DNA from: Acinetobacter junii CIP 64.5
Lineage (GTDB): Bacteria > Pseudomonadota > Gammaproteobacteria > Pseudomonadales > Moraxellaceae
Assembly: GCF_000368765.1 (NCBI RefSeq)
Contig: NZ_KB849655.1
Coordinates: 63,484 to 127,483 of the forward strand
DNA length: 64,000 bases
Reading direction: 5' to 3'
Below, piece after piece: positions 29,178 to 38,903 of the stretch (its first letter is position 1; each line of letters opens with the position of its first letter). Position numbers and translations under genes: made by a program. The notes beneath the pieces are model-generated. The model worked only from the letters and a program-made list of their open reading frames with translations, had not been told where the DNA came from and searched no databases.

Positions 29178-29210
29178 AATCGGTATTGAGCTCTTCTCTC
29201 AATACCGATT
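29178..29210 (-). terminator. Terminator of the fahA-maiA-VOC operon
   Basis: A 13-bp perfect stem (AATCGGTATTGAG / CTCAATACCGATT) with a 7-base loop, followed by TTTTT on the minus strand. It is 53 bases past the VOC stop. Confidence 0.88.
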
Positions 29211-29262
29211 AGATGTCTATTTAAGTCATTCAGAGTTTGATCAGAATATACCTATCAAATTT

Positions 29263-29814
29263 TTATGCGCCTAATTCTTCCTCATGTAAGAAATGTGTAT
29301 GGTGTGGCGCACGTTTGGTACGACTCCATTCCTCAAGCATCTCGACTTTCATTTCTTCTGTGATACGGGCAATTTTTGCATCGGCGTGTACATCGTTATA
29401 AGTTAACTCTAAACGATGTCCGTTTGGATCAAAGAAATAAATCGAATGGAAAATACCATGATTCGTTACGCCTAAAACTTTGACACCATTTGCTTCTAAA
29501 TGCTCTTTTGCACGTAATAGAGTTGCTTGGTCCTCAACTTCGAATGCGATATGTTGAACCCATTGTGGCGTGTTTTCATCACGTCCCATTTCAGGTTGAG
29601 TAGGCAATTCAAAAAATGCTAATACATTGCCTTGTCCTGCATCCAAAAATAAATGCATATAAGGATCAAAAGCTTTAGTCGAAGGGACGTGGTCTTCTGC
29701 GAATGCTAGGATAAAGTCCATATTGAGCATCTGTTTATACCAATTCACGGTTTCTTTTGCGTCTTTACAACGATAAGCAACGTGATGAATTTTTTTAATT
29801 TGGAATGTCATCAT
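29263..29814 (-). CDS. VOC-family dioxygenase-like protein, possible homogentisate ring-cleaver
   Basis: 183 residues from the ATG at 29812-29814, which follows an AAAGGAG site. A complete 2-His-1-Glu metal site of the VOC fold is visible: H11 (IHHVAY), H88 (VQHIAF) and E136 (HRLELTY). Extradiol dioxygenases and glyoxalases share this fold. It is the third gene of the fahA-maiA operon, exactly where homogentisate 1,2-dioxygenase activity is needed between Hpd and MaiA. No cupin-type HmgA is encoded in the window. A replacement role is inferred, not shown; a side role such as glyoxalase is possible. Confidence 0.7.
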   Translation of the reverse strand: MMTFQIKKIHHVAYRCKDAKETVNWYKQMLNMDFILAFAEDHVPSTKAFDPYMHLFLDAGQGNVLAFFELPTQPEMGRDENTPQWVQHIAFEVEDQATLLRAKEHLEANGVKVLGVTNHGIFHSIYFFDPNGHRLELTYNDVHADAKIARITEEMKVEMLEEWSRTKRAPHHTHFLHEEELGA

Positions 29815-29830
29815 TAAACTCCTTTTATCC

Positions 29831-30463
29831 TTATTCCCAATCTGCTTGTTGTTCTGGCGCAGCATGAAGAAAAGCTGGTAGTGTCAGGCAATATTGATAA
29901 ATTGATTCGATTTTTGGAAATGCCGTAAGATCAACTTTAAAACGCTTGGCATTGTAAACTTGTGGTATTAAGCAGCAATCTGCAAAGCTAGGACGCTCAC
30001 CAAAGCAGAACTTTCCATTGGAAGCTTGCAACTGTGCTTCGAGACTATGGAAGCCTTCTAAAATCCAGTGCTTATACCAATGACTTTTTTGTTCATCGTT
30101 TAAATCAAGCTCATTTTGTAAATATTTCAAAACCTTTAAGTTATTCAATGGGTGAATATCCGATGCAATGGCTTGTGAAAAAGCACGAACTTTTGCGCGT
30201 TCAATTAATTTTTTTGGAAGTAAGCTAGTATCTGGATAGCGCTCTTCCAAATATTCCAAAATACTCAAAGATTGTAAAAATGCTTGGTCTTCGTCTATGA
30301 GTGTGGGTACAAGACAGCTTGGATTTAAAGCTTGATATTCAGCACTGCGTTGTTCATTTTTAACTAAATGAATCGCTTCAGTCTCGTAGCTCAAACCTTT
30401 TAGGTTCAACGCAATACGAACTCTGAATGCTGCTGAACTACGAAAATAACTATACAGTTTCAT
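29831..30463 (-). CDS. maiA: Maleylacetoacetate isomerase (zeta-class GST)
   Basis: 210 residues from the ATG at 30461-30463. The SSxxxR motif of zeta GSTs is visible as RSSAAFRVRI, and the thioredoxin-like N domain is followed by an all-helical C domain with FGERPSFADCCL. It converts maleylacetoacetate to fumarylacetoacetate using glutathione. Its start overlaps the end of fahA by 14 bases, and the VOC gene follows after 16 bases. Confidence 0.92.
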   Translation of the reverse strand: MKLYSYFRSSAAFRVRIALNLKGLSYETEAIHLVKNEQRSAEYQALNPSCLVPTLIDEDQAFLQSLSILEYLEERYPDTSLLPKKLIERAKVRAFSQAIASDIHPLNNLKVLKYLQNELDLNDEQKSHWYKHWILEGFHSLEAQLQASNGKFCFGERPSFADCCLIPQVYNAKRFKVDLTAFPKIESIYQYCLTLPAFLHAAPEQQADWE

Positions 30464-31760
30464 ACTGTTCAGCCTCATGCTCAGCGAACGCAAATGTATG
30501 TGCGGCTAATATTGTATTTTCAACTTGACCAAAACCAACGCGAATGCCGTCTTTCTCACAGTAACCTTTCATGATGACGCGATCACCATCTTCAAGGAAT
30601 CCGCGTTTTTCTCCGTTTGAAAGCGTTAGAGGTTTAGTTGTATTCCATGTTAATTCGAGCAAACTGCCATATGAATTTTCAGTCGGTCCAGAGATTGTGC
30701 CAGAACCCATCAAATCACCAACTTGGACATTACATCCTGCAATAGTGTGATGTGTAAGTTGTTGAGCCATCGACCAATACATGTATTTAAAGTTAGTCTC
30801 ACAGATGAGGTCTGTTTCTTTTGAGCGGGGACTTTGAACTTCTACACTGAGTTTGATGTCAAAACTATTTGCAACATTCTCTTGTAAATAGCAAAGCGGT
30901 TTTGGTTCTTGAACAGGTCCTTTGACTTTAAACGGTTCAAGTGCTTCCATCGTCACAACCCATGGTGAAATCGCACTTGCAAAGGTCTTTGCATTAAAAG
31001 GTCCTAATGGCACATATTCCCATTGTTGGATATCTCGTGCAGACCAGTCATTGAGTAAAACCATACCAAAGATATGATCCCAAGCATTTTCAATTGCAAT
31101 CGGTTGACCGAGCTGTGTAGGTTTTCCGACGATAAATGCCGTTTCTAATTCGAAATCAAGTTTACGAGTCGCAGAAAAAATAGGGCGTTCGTCATTAGGT
31201 AACTTGATTTGTCCTGAAGGGCGAACGATATCCGTACCACTCACAATCACTGAGCTTGCACGGCCATTGTAACCGACTGGAAGCTCGCTCCAATTAGGTA
31301 GTAGTGCATTTTTAGGATCACGGAACATGGTACCTACATTGGTTGCATGTTCTTTAGATGAGTAGAAATCTGTATAACCTGGTACATGAATAGGTAAATG
31401 TAAAATAACGTTATCTTGTTTGATTAAGACACGTTCTTTAAGTTCAGCATTATCTCGTAATAATGGATTCGCAGCAGATAAAAGAGCTTGTAAAGCTTTA
31501 CGTACGGATTGCCACGAACTTTTACCTGATTCGATAAACTTATTCAAAGTTGGTTGATTAAAATAATTTTCTTTTCCATTAATTTCTAATAGCCCTTGTT
31601 CAGCAAGCTCTGCCAAATCAAGTACCCAATCACCGATTGCTACACCGACATGCTTTTCACCCTCAGGTGTTTTACTAAAAATACCGTAAGGTAAATTATG
31701 AATTGTGAAATCTGATTGAGGGTCAATTTCAATAAATGAAGTAAGTTTTTGAGCCATCAT
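30450..31760 (-). CDS. fahA: Fumarylacetoacetase
   Basis: 436 residues, the normal length. It has an N-terminal SH3-like domain and the FAH catalytic core with YTDFYSSKEHATNVG (metal and catalytic Asp, Glu and His) and the GDLMGSGTISGP segment. It splits fumarylacetoacetate into fumarate and acetoacetate, the last step of tyrosine degradation. It is the first gene of the minus-strand operon fahA-maiA-VOC. The start has an AAGGAAAG site; either of two adjacent ATGs could serve. Confidence 0.95.
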   Translation of the reverse strand: MMAQKLTSFIEIDPQSDFTIHNLPYGIFSKTPEGEKHVGVAIGDWVLDLAELAEQGLLEINGKENYFNQPTLNKFIESGKSSWQSVRKALQALLSAANPLLRDNAELKERVLIKQDNVILHLPIHVPGYTDFYSSKEHATNVGTMFRDPKNALLPNWSELPVGYNGRASSVIVSGTDIVRPSGQIKLPNDERPIFSATRKLDFELETAFIVGKPTQLGQPIAIENAWDHIFGMVLLNDWSARDIQQWEYVPLGPFNAKTFASAISPWVVTMEALEPFKVKGPVQEPKPLCYLQENVANSFDIKLSVEVQSPRSKETDLICETNFKYMYWSMAQQLTHHTIAGCNVQVGDLMGSGTISGPTENSYGSLLELTWNTTKPLTLSNGEKRGFLEDGDRVIMKGYCEKDGIRVGFGQVENTILAAHTFAFAEHEAEQYETV

Positions 31761-31929
31761 CTACTTTCCTTGTCTTTAATTTTGCTATGTCGTCGCTAAA
31801 AAATGCATTTGAGTTTGATTAATATTATTAAAAACATAGGTATAGAAGTGTTTTTAATGAATTTTGAGTCTTAATCAAACCACTAAAGTTTGCTGAATAT
31901 CTTCCATCATACTCAAAAAATATAATTAC

Positions 31930-31966
31930 GCAATACATAATTTAATTACATATAGCATAATTATTG
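31930..31966. promoter_or_regulatory. Operator-like AT-rich repeat between fahA and aromatic permease
   Basis: In the 351-base divergent gap. Bases 31930-31951 (opening GCAATACATAATT) and 31941-31962 recur, with 3 and 2 mismatches respectively, upstream of hpd in opposite relative orientations. The position midway between two divergent starts suits one regulator controlling both. I see no other distinct element in this gap. Confidence 0.55.
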
Positions 31967-32111
31967 TTATTTCTTTGATTTTCTGCTTAGATGCGCACTT
32001 ACGAGAAAAGTGGATTAAATATTTTTCGATTTCATATAGGCAATAGTGAGTAATTTATGATATACGTAATTTAACACAAGAAAATTACGTTACAAGGATG
32101 AGAATAATCAT

Positions 32112-33500
32112 ATGTCAAAACTTGAGCAAGGAAACCTGAAACACGGTTTAAGCAATCGGCATATCCAACTTATTGCACTTGGTGGTGCAATTGGTACAGG
32201 ATTGTTTCTTGGGATCTCACAATCAATCAAGCTAGCAGGACCATCAGTCATCCTGGGGTATGCAATTGCTGGATTTATCGCTTTTTTGATGATGCGACAA
32301 TTAGGTGAAATGGTTGTACAAGAACCTGTAAGTGGTTCATTCAGTCATTTTGCTTATAAGTACTGGGGGGCATTTGCTGGCTTTATGTCAGGATGGAACT
32401 ATTGGGTACTCAATATTTTAGTTTGTATGGCTGAATTAAGTGCGATTGGACTTTATATCCAATATTGGTGGCCAGAAATTCCGACATGGGCATCCGCACT
32501 GGTGTTTTTCCTTTTAATTAACGGTATCAATTTATTGCATGTTAAGCTTTTTGGTGAAATGGAGTTCTGGTTCTCTATCGTCAAAATTCTAGCTATTTTA
32601 GCAATGATTGGCTTTGGATCTTATTTATTAGCCACAGGTACAGCAGGACCTCAAGCTAGCATTAGTAACCTTTGGGCTCTGGGTGGATTTTTCCCATTTG
32701 GTGTTGAAGGTTTAGTAATGGCAATGGCTGTGATTATCTTCGCTTTCGGTGGAATTGAATTGTTTGGTATTACAGCTGCTGAAGCTCGTGATCCAGATAA
32801 AACATTGCCAAAAGCAGTGAATCAAATTATCTATCGAATTCTGATTTTCTATATTGCGACGCTTTTTGTACTTTTTGCATTATTCCCTTGGAACCAAATG
32901 GCAGAAGGCGGTAGCCCATTCGTCATGGTATTTGCGTCATTGGATAGTCAAGGCGTAGCTACGATGCTCAATTTCGTTATTTTGACTGCAGCAGTGTCTG
33001 TTTATAACGGTACAAGCTATTGCAGCAGCCGTATGTTATTGGGTTTGGCTCAGCAAGGTAATGCACCGAAGTTCTTAAAGAAAATCAATAAAAATGGTAT
33101 TCCAACAAATGCCGTATTGGTTTCAGCATTCGTAACAGTATTATGCGTGATCTTGAATTATATTTTCCCTGAAAAAGCATTTGGTTTATTGATGATGCTT
33201 GTGGTTGCAGCGATTGTGATCAACTGGATTGTTATTTCATGGACACATTTAAAATTCCGTAAAGCTATGCTGGCGCAAGGTGAAACAACTAAATTCCCAA
33301 GTATTGCATATCCATTCAGTAACTATTTGTGCATCGTATTTATGTTGGGTATCTTGGTGGTCATGTCACTGACAGCAGATATGCGTATTGCAGTGATGAT
33401 GATACCTGCATGGATTTTATGTCTAATGCTTGCGTATGCAGTGAAGTTGCGTAAATTGCGCAATGCTGAACCAAATGTGGTTTTGAATCCAGATGTTTAA
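32112..33500 (+). CDS. Amino-acid permease, probably aromatic (AroP/PheP-like)
   Basis: 462 residues with 12 predicted membrane helices, of the APC family. The N-terminal motif LIALGGAIGTGLFLG and the region FGGIELFGITAAEARDP are conserved in amino-acid permeases. It is divergent from fahA and shares the candidate operator, so tyrosine or phenylalanine is the likely cargo. The exact substrate is inferred from context. Confidence 0.85.
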   Translation: MSKLEQGNLKHGLSNRHIQLIALGGAIGTGLFLGISQSIKLAGPSVILGYAIAGFIAFLMMRQLGEMVVQEPVSGSFSHFAYKYWGAFAGFMSGWNYWVLNILVCMAELSAIGLYIQYWWPEIPTWASALVFFLLINGINLLHVKLFGEMEFWFSIVKILAILAMIGFGSYLLATGTAGPQASISNLWALGGFFPFGVEGLVMAMAVIIFAFGGIELFGITAAEARDPDKTLPKAVNQIIYRILIFYIATLFVLFALFPWNQMAEGGSPFVMVFASLDSQGVATMLNFVILTAAVSVYNGTSYCSSRMLLGLAQQGNAPKFLKKINKNGIPTNAVLVSAFVTVLCVILNYIFPEKAFGLLMMLVVAAIVINWIVISWTHLKFRKAMLAQGETTKFPSIAYPFSNYLCIVFMLGILVVMSLTADMRIAVMMIPAWILCLMLAYAVKLRKLRNAEPNVVLNPDV

Positions 33501-33523
33501 ATAGCACATTTCATAATGCATCT

Positions 33524-33556
33524 AAAAGGACTGAATGAATTTTCGGTCCTTTTTTA
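33524..33556 (+). terminator. Terminator of the aromatic permease gene
   Basis: AAAAGGAC with inner TGAA pairs with TTCGGTCCTTTT (one T-G wobble); a TTTTT run follows on the + strand. Confidence 0.85.
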
Positions 33557-33678
33557 TTTGTGTATTTTTCAGTTGGAGTTGTTATATCTATTGAGCAGAA
33601 ATACGTTAAAATTTGAGCATTATAAAATGAACATGCTAGTTGTTCATTTCAATCGTTAAATAGCAAAAGGCATTTGCA

Positions 33679-34851
33679 TTGTTCCAGTCTTTAAACATCC
33701 AAACCCGACTGGGTGGTTTCTATCTGTTTTACTATTCGATAGTTGGAACATTCATGCCGTATTGGAACTTGTATTTACAAGACCAAGGCTTTAATTATCA
33801 AGAAATTGGGATTTTGTCTTCTATCGCAATTATTACGCGTTTTTTTGCGCCATTAATCTGGGGATGGATTGCTGATAAGTCTGGTAAGCGAATGCTATTG
33901 GTTCGCATTGCAACTTGGATGGAAGCTTGTATTTGGTTTGCAATTTTTGTGATTCCAAACAGTTTTCAATCCGTTGCTTTGCTGATGTTGATCTTTAGTT
34001 TTTTTCAAAATGCGATCTTGGCTCAATTTGAGGGTGTCACTTTATTTTGGTTGGGTGAAAAAAGAGCGGAACTATATGGAAAAGTAAGGAAGTGGGGCTC
34101 TGTCGGTTTTATTGTAGGTGTTTTTGTGATTGGTGCGTTGTTGGAAATTATTCCAATTTCTATGTTGCCGATTTTACTTTTAGCTGTTTCATTTCTTGCA
34201 TTTTTATGGTCTTTTAGTATTAAAGAGCCTATACATGCGCCGAGCTCACAAAAGAAATTAGAGTCACTCATTCCTGTATTAAAAAAGCCGACTGTTGCAG
34301 CATTTTTTACGATTGAGTTTATATTACTGTTTTCTCAAGCACCTTTTTATAGCTTTTACAGTAATTTCTTAAAGGAAATAGGATTTAGCACGACTCAAAT
34401 TGGCAGTTTATGGGCAGCAGGTGTGATCGCTGAGATTGTGATGTTTGCTGTAGCGCAAAAGTTGTTTTTCACACGGTTTTCATGGCGTTCATTAGTGGCA
34501 CTGTGTCTAATTTTGACTAGTTTGCGCTGGTTTTTGGTTGGAATTCTCACAACCAATTATTTCGGGCAGTTTCTAGCTCAATGTCTTCATGCATTTAGTT
34601 TTGGTTTATTCCATTTAATTGCTATGAAAGTGATTTTCCAAAACTTTTCACCTGAGCAACAAGGTCGCGGGCAGGCACTATACAGTACGATGTGGGGACT
34701 TGGAGTAGCTTCAGGAAGTTTACTGGCAGGGCATTATTGGCAACAATTAACTGGCGCAACAATTTTTTTATATGCAAGTGTAGTGGTGTTATTCGGATTA
34801 TTGCTGATCTATTGGCTGCCGAATCGGGTGGAAACAGCAGCCAAAAGTTAA
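33679..34851 (+). CDS. MFS transporter, phenylpropionate-permease (HcaT) type
   Basis: 390 residues with about 12 membrane helices, of the MFS_1_like/PPP group (N-terminus LGGFYLFYYSIVGTFMPYWN). The frame opens at a TTG preceded by an AAAAGG site at a suitable distance, with no better ATG nearby, so a TTG start is likely. It is convergent with, and one base from, the amidase gene. HcaT-type proteins import aromatic acids in E. coli; the cargo here is unknown. Confidence 0.8.
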   Translation: MFQSLNIQTRLGGFYLFYYSIVGTFMPYWNLYLQDQGFNYQEIGILSSIAIITRFFAPLIWGWIADKSGKRMLLVRIATWMEACIWFAIFVIPNSFQSVALLMLIFSFFQNAILAQFEGVTLFWLGEKRAELYGKVRKWGSVGFIVGVFVIGALLEIIPISMLPILLLAVSFLAFLWSFSIKEPIHAPSSQKKLESLIPVLKKPTVAAFFTIEFILLFSQAPFYSFYSNFLKEIGFSTTQIGSLWAAGVIAEIVMFAVAQKLFFTRFSWRSLVALCLILTSLRWFLVGILTTNYFGQFLAQCLHAFSFGLFHLIAMKVIFQNFSPEQQGRGQALYSTMWGLGVASGSLLAGHYWQQLTGATIFLYASVVVLFGLLLIYWLPNRVETAAKS

Positions 34852-34852
34852 T

Positions 34853-36343
34853 TTAAATTTTAATATTTTGATACTGAGGCATCCAAGGCTGTGCTTGTTC
34901 TAATTGTGCTGCAAGTTGCAGTAATTGATCTTCACGTCCGAAAGGCGCAATAAATTGACTCCCTAAAGGCAAACCATTTTTATTCCAATATAGCGGTACG
35001 GACATAGCAGGTAAGCCCGTGACATTTGCTAATTGAGTAAATGGAACCCAGCTCAAATTATCCTGAACCATTTTATCGACGAGTTTTCCTTGAGCTAAAT
35101 AATGTGCTTTCCCGACTTTGAGCAAAGCTTTTAAAATCGGCTTCTGCCAAGCAGGAGTAACAATTTCTCCATTTTTAGGAGCAACAGATGCTGTTGAGGG
35201 GGTTAGATACAGATCATATTGCTCAAAGAACAAGTTCATCTGTGTACTGTAGCTTCCCCAATTATTTAAAGTATGAATATATTCGGTTGCACTCGTTTTT
35301 GCTCCAAACGCTGCCAAAGCCACCGAATCAAGTTCGAAATCATCATCGGTCGTATCTGACATTAATTTGATCTGTGCCTGCATATATGAGAACTGGCTGA
35401 ACCAAGTCGTTACAAAGTCTTTTCCTAATGCTAAACCATCTATTTTTGGACGATCTTCTACAACAATATGCCCTAAAGATTCCAGTAATTGAGCGGTTTG
35501 TTGAACAGCTTGAATCGCGTCTTTAGAAACTTTTGTTCCAATCGGTGATTGAGTATTAAAAGCTATTTTGAGTTTTCTTGGAGCCTGTTGAATGACATCT
35601 AAATATTTATTTTCAGGTGCTTCTATTCTAAAAAGTGAAGTTTGTTCTGGACCTTGAACTGCATCGAGCATGGCAGCACTATCGCGAACTGTTTTGCAGA
35701 GAACATGTTGCATGGCAGCACCATGCATTGCTTCACTGTATTGTGGCCCCCAAGGTGTACGACCACGACTCGGTTTTAATCCAAATAAACCACAATAAGA
35801 AGCGGGGATACGAATTGATCCGCCACCGTCACCTGCGCCTGCAACCGGGACGATTCCACCTGCAACTGCAGAGCCTGATCCACCAGAAGAACCACCACTA
35901 TTGTGTTTTAAGTTCCATGGATTTCGGCATGCACCCCAAGCTTCAGGTTCAGTAATTCCTTTGATTCCGAACTCTGGGGTATTCGTGCGACCAAAAGTGA
36001 TAATCCCCGCATTTTCCCAACGATTCACAATTTCTGCATTAAAGTCAGGCGTATAGTTGAACTTCTTTAGTGAATTGCTTCCATATGACGTTGGAACACC
36101 TTGGTATTCTTGAAATAAGTCTTTAACTAAAAAGGGAACACCAGCAAACGCCCCATGACGCTCTTGCTGAGCGCGTTGTTTGGCTTGTTCATACATTGGA
36201 ATGATGATGGCATTAAGTTTAGGATTTACCTTTTCATTACGCTCTAATGCAATCTTCAAAAGTTCAGAAGCATGGATCTCTTTATTTTTAACTAATGCGG
36301 CTAGTCCGAGACCATCATATTGTACATATTCAGAAAAATTCAT
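34853..36343 (-). CDS. Amidase, Ser-cisSer-Lys family
   Basis: 496 residues from the ATG at 36341-36343. The amidase-signature region is intact: catalytic Lys in PFLVKDLF and the Gly/Ser-rich stretch GGSSGGSGSAVAGG leading to the nucleophilic Ser in GGGSIRIPAS. It hydrolyses amide bonds of unknown substrates. It lacks the context of GatCAB (no gatC or gatB nearby). An upstream in-frame start would add 12 residues without a clear ribosome site. Confidence 0.85.
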   Translation of the reverse strand: MNFSEYVQYDGLGLAALVKNKEIHASELLKIALERNEKVNPKLNAIIIPMYEQAKQRAQQERHGAFAGVPFLVKDLFQEYQGVPTSYGSNSLKKFNYTPDFNAEIVNRWENAGIITFGRTNTPEFGIKGITEPEAWGACRNPWNLKHNSGGSSGGSGSAVAGGIVPVAGAGDGGGSIRIPASYCGLFGLKPSRGRTPWGPQYSEAMHGAAMQHVLCKTVRDSAAMLDAVQGPEQTSLFRIEAPENKYLDVIQQAPRKLKIAFNTQSPIGTKVSKDAIQAVQQTAQLLESLGHIVVEDRPKIDGLALGKDFVTTWFSQFSYMQAQIKLMSDTTDDDFELDSVALAAFGAKTSATEYIHTLNNWGSYSTQMNLFFEQYDLYLTPSTASVAPKNGEIVTPAWQKPILKALLKVGKAHYLAQGKLVDKMVQDNLSWVPFTQLANVTGLPAMSVPLYWNKNGLPLGSQFIAPFGREDQLLQLAAQLEQAQPWMPQYQNIKI

Positions 36344-36547
36344 GGCTTTTATCCCTAAAGCTAACTCTTTATAAAGCAAACAATATCTATTTTTTAAATA
36401 TCTAGAATACCCGAAATAAATCGGATAACAATCAAATAAAATCCATATAAAAAATATTGTGTTTATATGGTTATGATTGGGTGATTTTAAATAAAAATAT
36501 GCTAAGTTAAGCCTATGCGACGTTAAGATGACGACTTTATTAAATCT

Positions 36548-37024
36548 ATGAAAAATATTTATATTATTGGATTATTATTGGCTTGCTCGACATGGACTAT
36601 GGCGGATACAGTCGTAACTGATAAAGCAACAACGGTACAACAAGCAGCGAAAGCAAATGCGATCCGTGTAACTACACGCCCTGAAATTATGGGGTTGTGG
36701 GGAATGGAAATTCCAAATAATAAGAAGTGTACCGAATACTACAATTTTCGAGGAATGAGCGATGTTGTGATTAAAAGCGGTAATGAGTGGTCATATGGCT
36801 TATATGATTATCAACCTTCAGAAGATCACAAAGAACGATTACCTGCTTTAATTTTGCAAATTAAATATGACAATAACGAAACTGATTGCTCAGGACAAAA
36901 ACAGGATCAGACAGGTGAGGTTTCTCAATACTTCGTGAAATGGTCAAACGAACATACGATTGATTTCTGTGCTAATGAGAAAGGTGAGAAGTGTTTTGCG
37001 ACCTTGCGTCGTGTGTTGCCATAA
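36548..37024 (+). CDS. Secreted protein of unknown function
   Basis: 158 residues with a signal peptide (residues 1-19, cleavage after TWTMA). The mature part has four cysteines that could form two disulfides (KKCTEY, ETDCSGQ, IDFCANEKGEKCF). I do not recognise a family, though similar small periplasmic proteins are common in Acinetobacter. It is monocistronic and ends at a strong bidirectional terminator shared with accC. Confidence 0.75.
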   Translation: MKNIYIIGLLLACSTWTMADTVVTDKATTVQQAAKANAIRVTTRPEIMGLWGMEIPNNKKCTEYYNFRGMSDVVIKSGNEWSYGLYDYQPSEDHKERLPALILQIKYDNNETDCSGQKQDQTGEVSQYFVKWSNEHTIDFCANEKGEKCFATLRRVLP

Positions 37025-37038
37025 TTTGTAGTTGATAT

Positions 37039-37072
37039 AAAAAAGCCTCTTAATTTCCTAAGAGGCTTTTTT
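37039..37072. terminator. Bidirectional terminator before accC end
   Basis: AAAAAAGCCTCTTA and TAAGAGGCTTTTTT with a 6-base loop, between the convergent secreted-protein and accC genes. Confidence 0.92.
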
Positions 37073-37073
37073 A

Positions 37074-38438
37074 TTATGCTTTCTCAGCTTGCGGTTCAAG
37101 CTGCTTTAACAAATGTTTTTCTAAATAGTGAATATCCATTGCTTGTTCACAAAAGTTTTTATCTTTTAAGATTAAATCTTTGTGTAATGGAATATTGGTT
37201 TTGATGCCTGTCAAAATCATTTCATCAAGTGCTTGACGCATACGAGCTAAAGATGTTTCACGGTCTTTGCCATATGAAATTAGTTTTGCAATCATCGAGT
37301 CATAGTATGGTGGAATGCTATAACCCTGATAAATATGAGAATCTAAGCGAATTCCTGCGCCGCCTGGTGCATAAAAACTTTCAATTTTACCTGGTGATGG
37401 TAAGAATGTCGTTGGATCCTCTGCATTGATACGGCATTCGATCGCATGACCTTTCACTTCAACTTCATGCTGTTCGATATCTAGGCCAAGACCTGCAGCA
37501 ATTCGAAGTTGTTGTTCAATGATATCAATTCCAGTCACCATTTCAGTAACAGGATGTTCCACTTGAACACGTGTATTCATCTCGATAAAGAAGAACTCAC
37601 CATCTTCAAACAAGAACTCAAATGTCCCAGCACCACGATATTGCATTAACTTACAAGCATTTACGCAAGCTTCAAGAATATCCGCACGCGCTTGTTCAGG
37701 TAAGTTTGGAGCAGGTGCTTCTTCTAGAACCTTCTGATGGCGACGTTGCAATGAACAGTCACGATCATATAGATGAATCGCATGACCATTACCATCACCT
37801 AGTACTTGTACTTCAACATGACGAGGCTTTTGCAGGAAACGTTCCATATAAACTGTATCGTCGCCAAACCACATCTCAGCATCACGTTGAGCGGCTTGAA
37901 CAGACTCAAGTAATGTGTCTACACGTTCAACAATACGCATACCACGACCACCACCGCCAGCTGCCGCTTTCACGATCAATGGGAAACCGATCTCGCGTGC
38001 TTCAGCCAATGCATTGTGAATGGTAACAGCGTGATCACAGCCAGGAACAGTGGGTACGCCAGCTTTTTTCATTGCAATAATCGCGGAGACTTTATTCCCC
38101 ATCAAACGAATATGCTCAGGTCGAGGACCAATGAAAATGAAGCCTGAGTTTTCAACAATTTCTGCGAATTCAGCATTTTCTGATAAGAAGCCATAACCAG
38201 GGTGAATCGCATCAGCACCTGTAATTTCTGCGGCAGTAATAATTGCAGGAATATTCAGATAGCTTTCGCTACTTGTACCTGGTCCAATACATACCGCTTC
38301 ATCGACAAAGCGTAAATGCATTAAATCTTTATCTGCGTCTGAATAGATACCGACAGTTTTAATACCAAGTGTTTTACAAGCCCGAGTTATTCGTAAGGCG
38401 ATTTCACCACGGTTTGCAATTAATACTTTCTGCAACAT
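37074..38438 (-). CDS. accC: Acetyl-CoA carboxylase biotin carboxylase subunit
   Basis: 454 residues from the ATG at 38436-38438 ([17 protein letters not shown]). It is an ATP-grasp enzyme with the [12 protein letters not shown] glycine loop, EEAPAP, and [12 protein letters not shown]. It carboxylates biotin on AccB with bicarbonate and ATP, the first half-reaction of fatty-acid synthesis. It follows accB by 16 bases in the order aroQ-accB-accC. The longer frame overlaps accB and is unlikely. Confidence 0.96.
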   Translation of the reverse strand: MLQKVLIANRGEIALRITRACKTLGIKTVGIYSDADKDLMHLRFVDEAVCIGPGTSSESYLNIPAIITAAEITGADAIHPGYGFLSENAEFAEIVENSGFIFIGPRPEHIRLMGNKVSAIIAMKKAGVPTVPGCDHAVTIHNALAEAREIGFPLIVKAAAGGGGRGMRIVERVDTLLESVQAAQRDAEMWFGDDTVYMERFLQKPRHVEVQVLGDGNGHAIHLYDRDCSLQRRHQKVLEEAPAPNLPEQARADILEACVNACKLMQYRGAGTFEFLFEDGEFFFIEMNTRVQVEHPVTEMVTGIDIIEQQLRIAAGLGLDIEQHEVEVKGHAIECRINAEDPTTFLPSPGKIESFYAPGGAGIRLDSHIYQGYSIPPYYDSMIAKLISYGKDRETSLARMRQALDEMILTGIKTNIPLHKDLILKDKNFCEQAMDIHYLEKHLLKQLEPQAEKA

Positions 38439-38454
38439 AGAAATCCCCAACTTA

Positions 38455-38877
38455 TTAAGCGCGGTAGCGGAAAAGCGGTTGGCCGAATTGGATGACTTCA
38501 CCATTTTTTACAAGAATTTCTTCAATCACACCGCTCTTGGTTGCTTCGATCGGGTTCATGATTTTCATTGCTTCGATGATTCCGAGTGTTTCACCAGCAG
38601 AAACGGTTTGACCGACATTAACAAATGGTGCCTCACCAGGGCTTGCAGCGGCATAGAACACACCAACCATTGGTGATGTTTCAACAGCACCACGAGGAGT
38701 TTTTGCTGCTGGAGCCGCTGGAGCTGCCGTTGTAGGCGCAGCCGCCACAGGTGCAGCAGCATACACTGGAGTAGGGCGAGTCAATGAAATAGATTGATCT
38801 CCTTCCTTAACTTCAATGGCTTGTAAGTCAGATTCAATCATCAAATCGATGAGTTTCTTGATTTTACGGATATCCAT
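38455..38877 (-). CDS. accB: Biotin carboxyl carrier protein
   Basis: 140 residues: an N-terminal segment, an Ala/Pro-rich linker (about 40-62) and a C-terminal biotinyl domain. The biotinylation motif EAMKIMN places biotin on K105. It carries carboxybiotin between AccC and the carboxyltransferase. It lies between aroQ and accC on one transcript. Confidence 0.96.
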   Translation of the reverse strand: MDIRKIKKLIDLMIESDLQAIEVKEGDQSISLTRPTPVYAAAPVAAAPTTAAPAAPAAKTPRGAVETSPMVGVFYAAASPGEAPFVNVGQTVSAGETLGIIEAMKIMNPIEATKSGVIEEILVKNGEVIQFGQPLFRYRA

Positions 38878-38903
38878 GAGTGCATGTTCCTACAATGTCT
38901 AAA

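Noticed and set aside
28944-29262. A missing hmgA remnant in the gap between iclR and the VOC gene
   Set aside because: No stretch in any frame resembles a cupin dioxygenase; only a palindrome and a terminator are present.
38565-38762. Leu/Gln-rich frame inside accB
   Set aside because: A shadow of the Ala/Pro-rich linker of accB in another frame.
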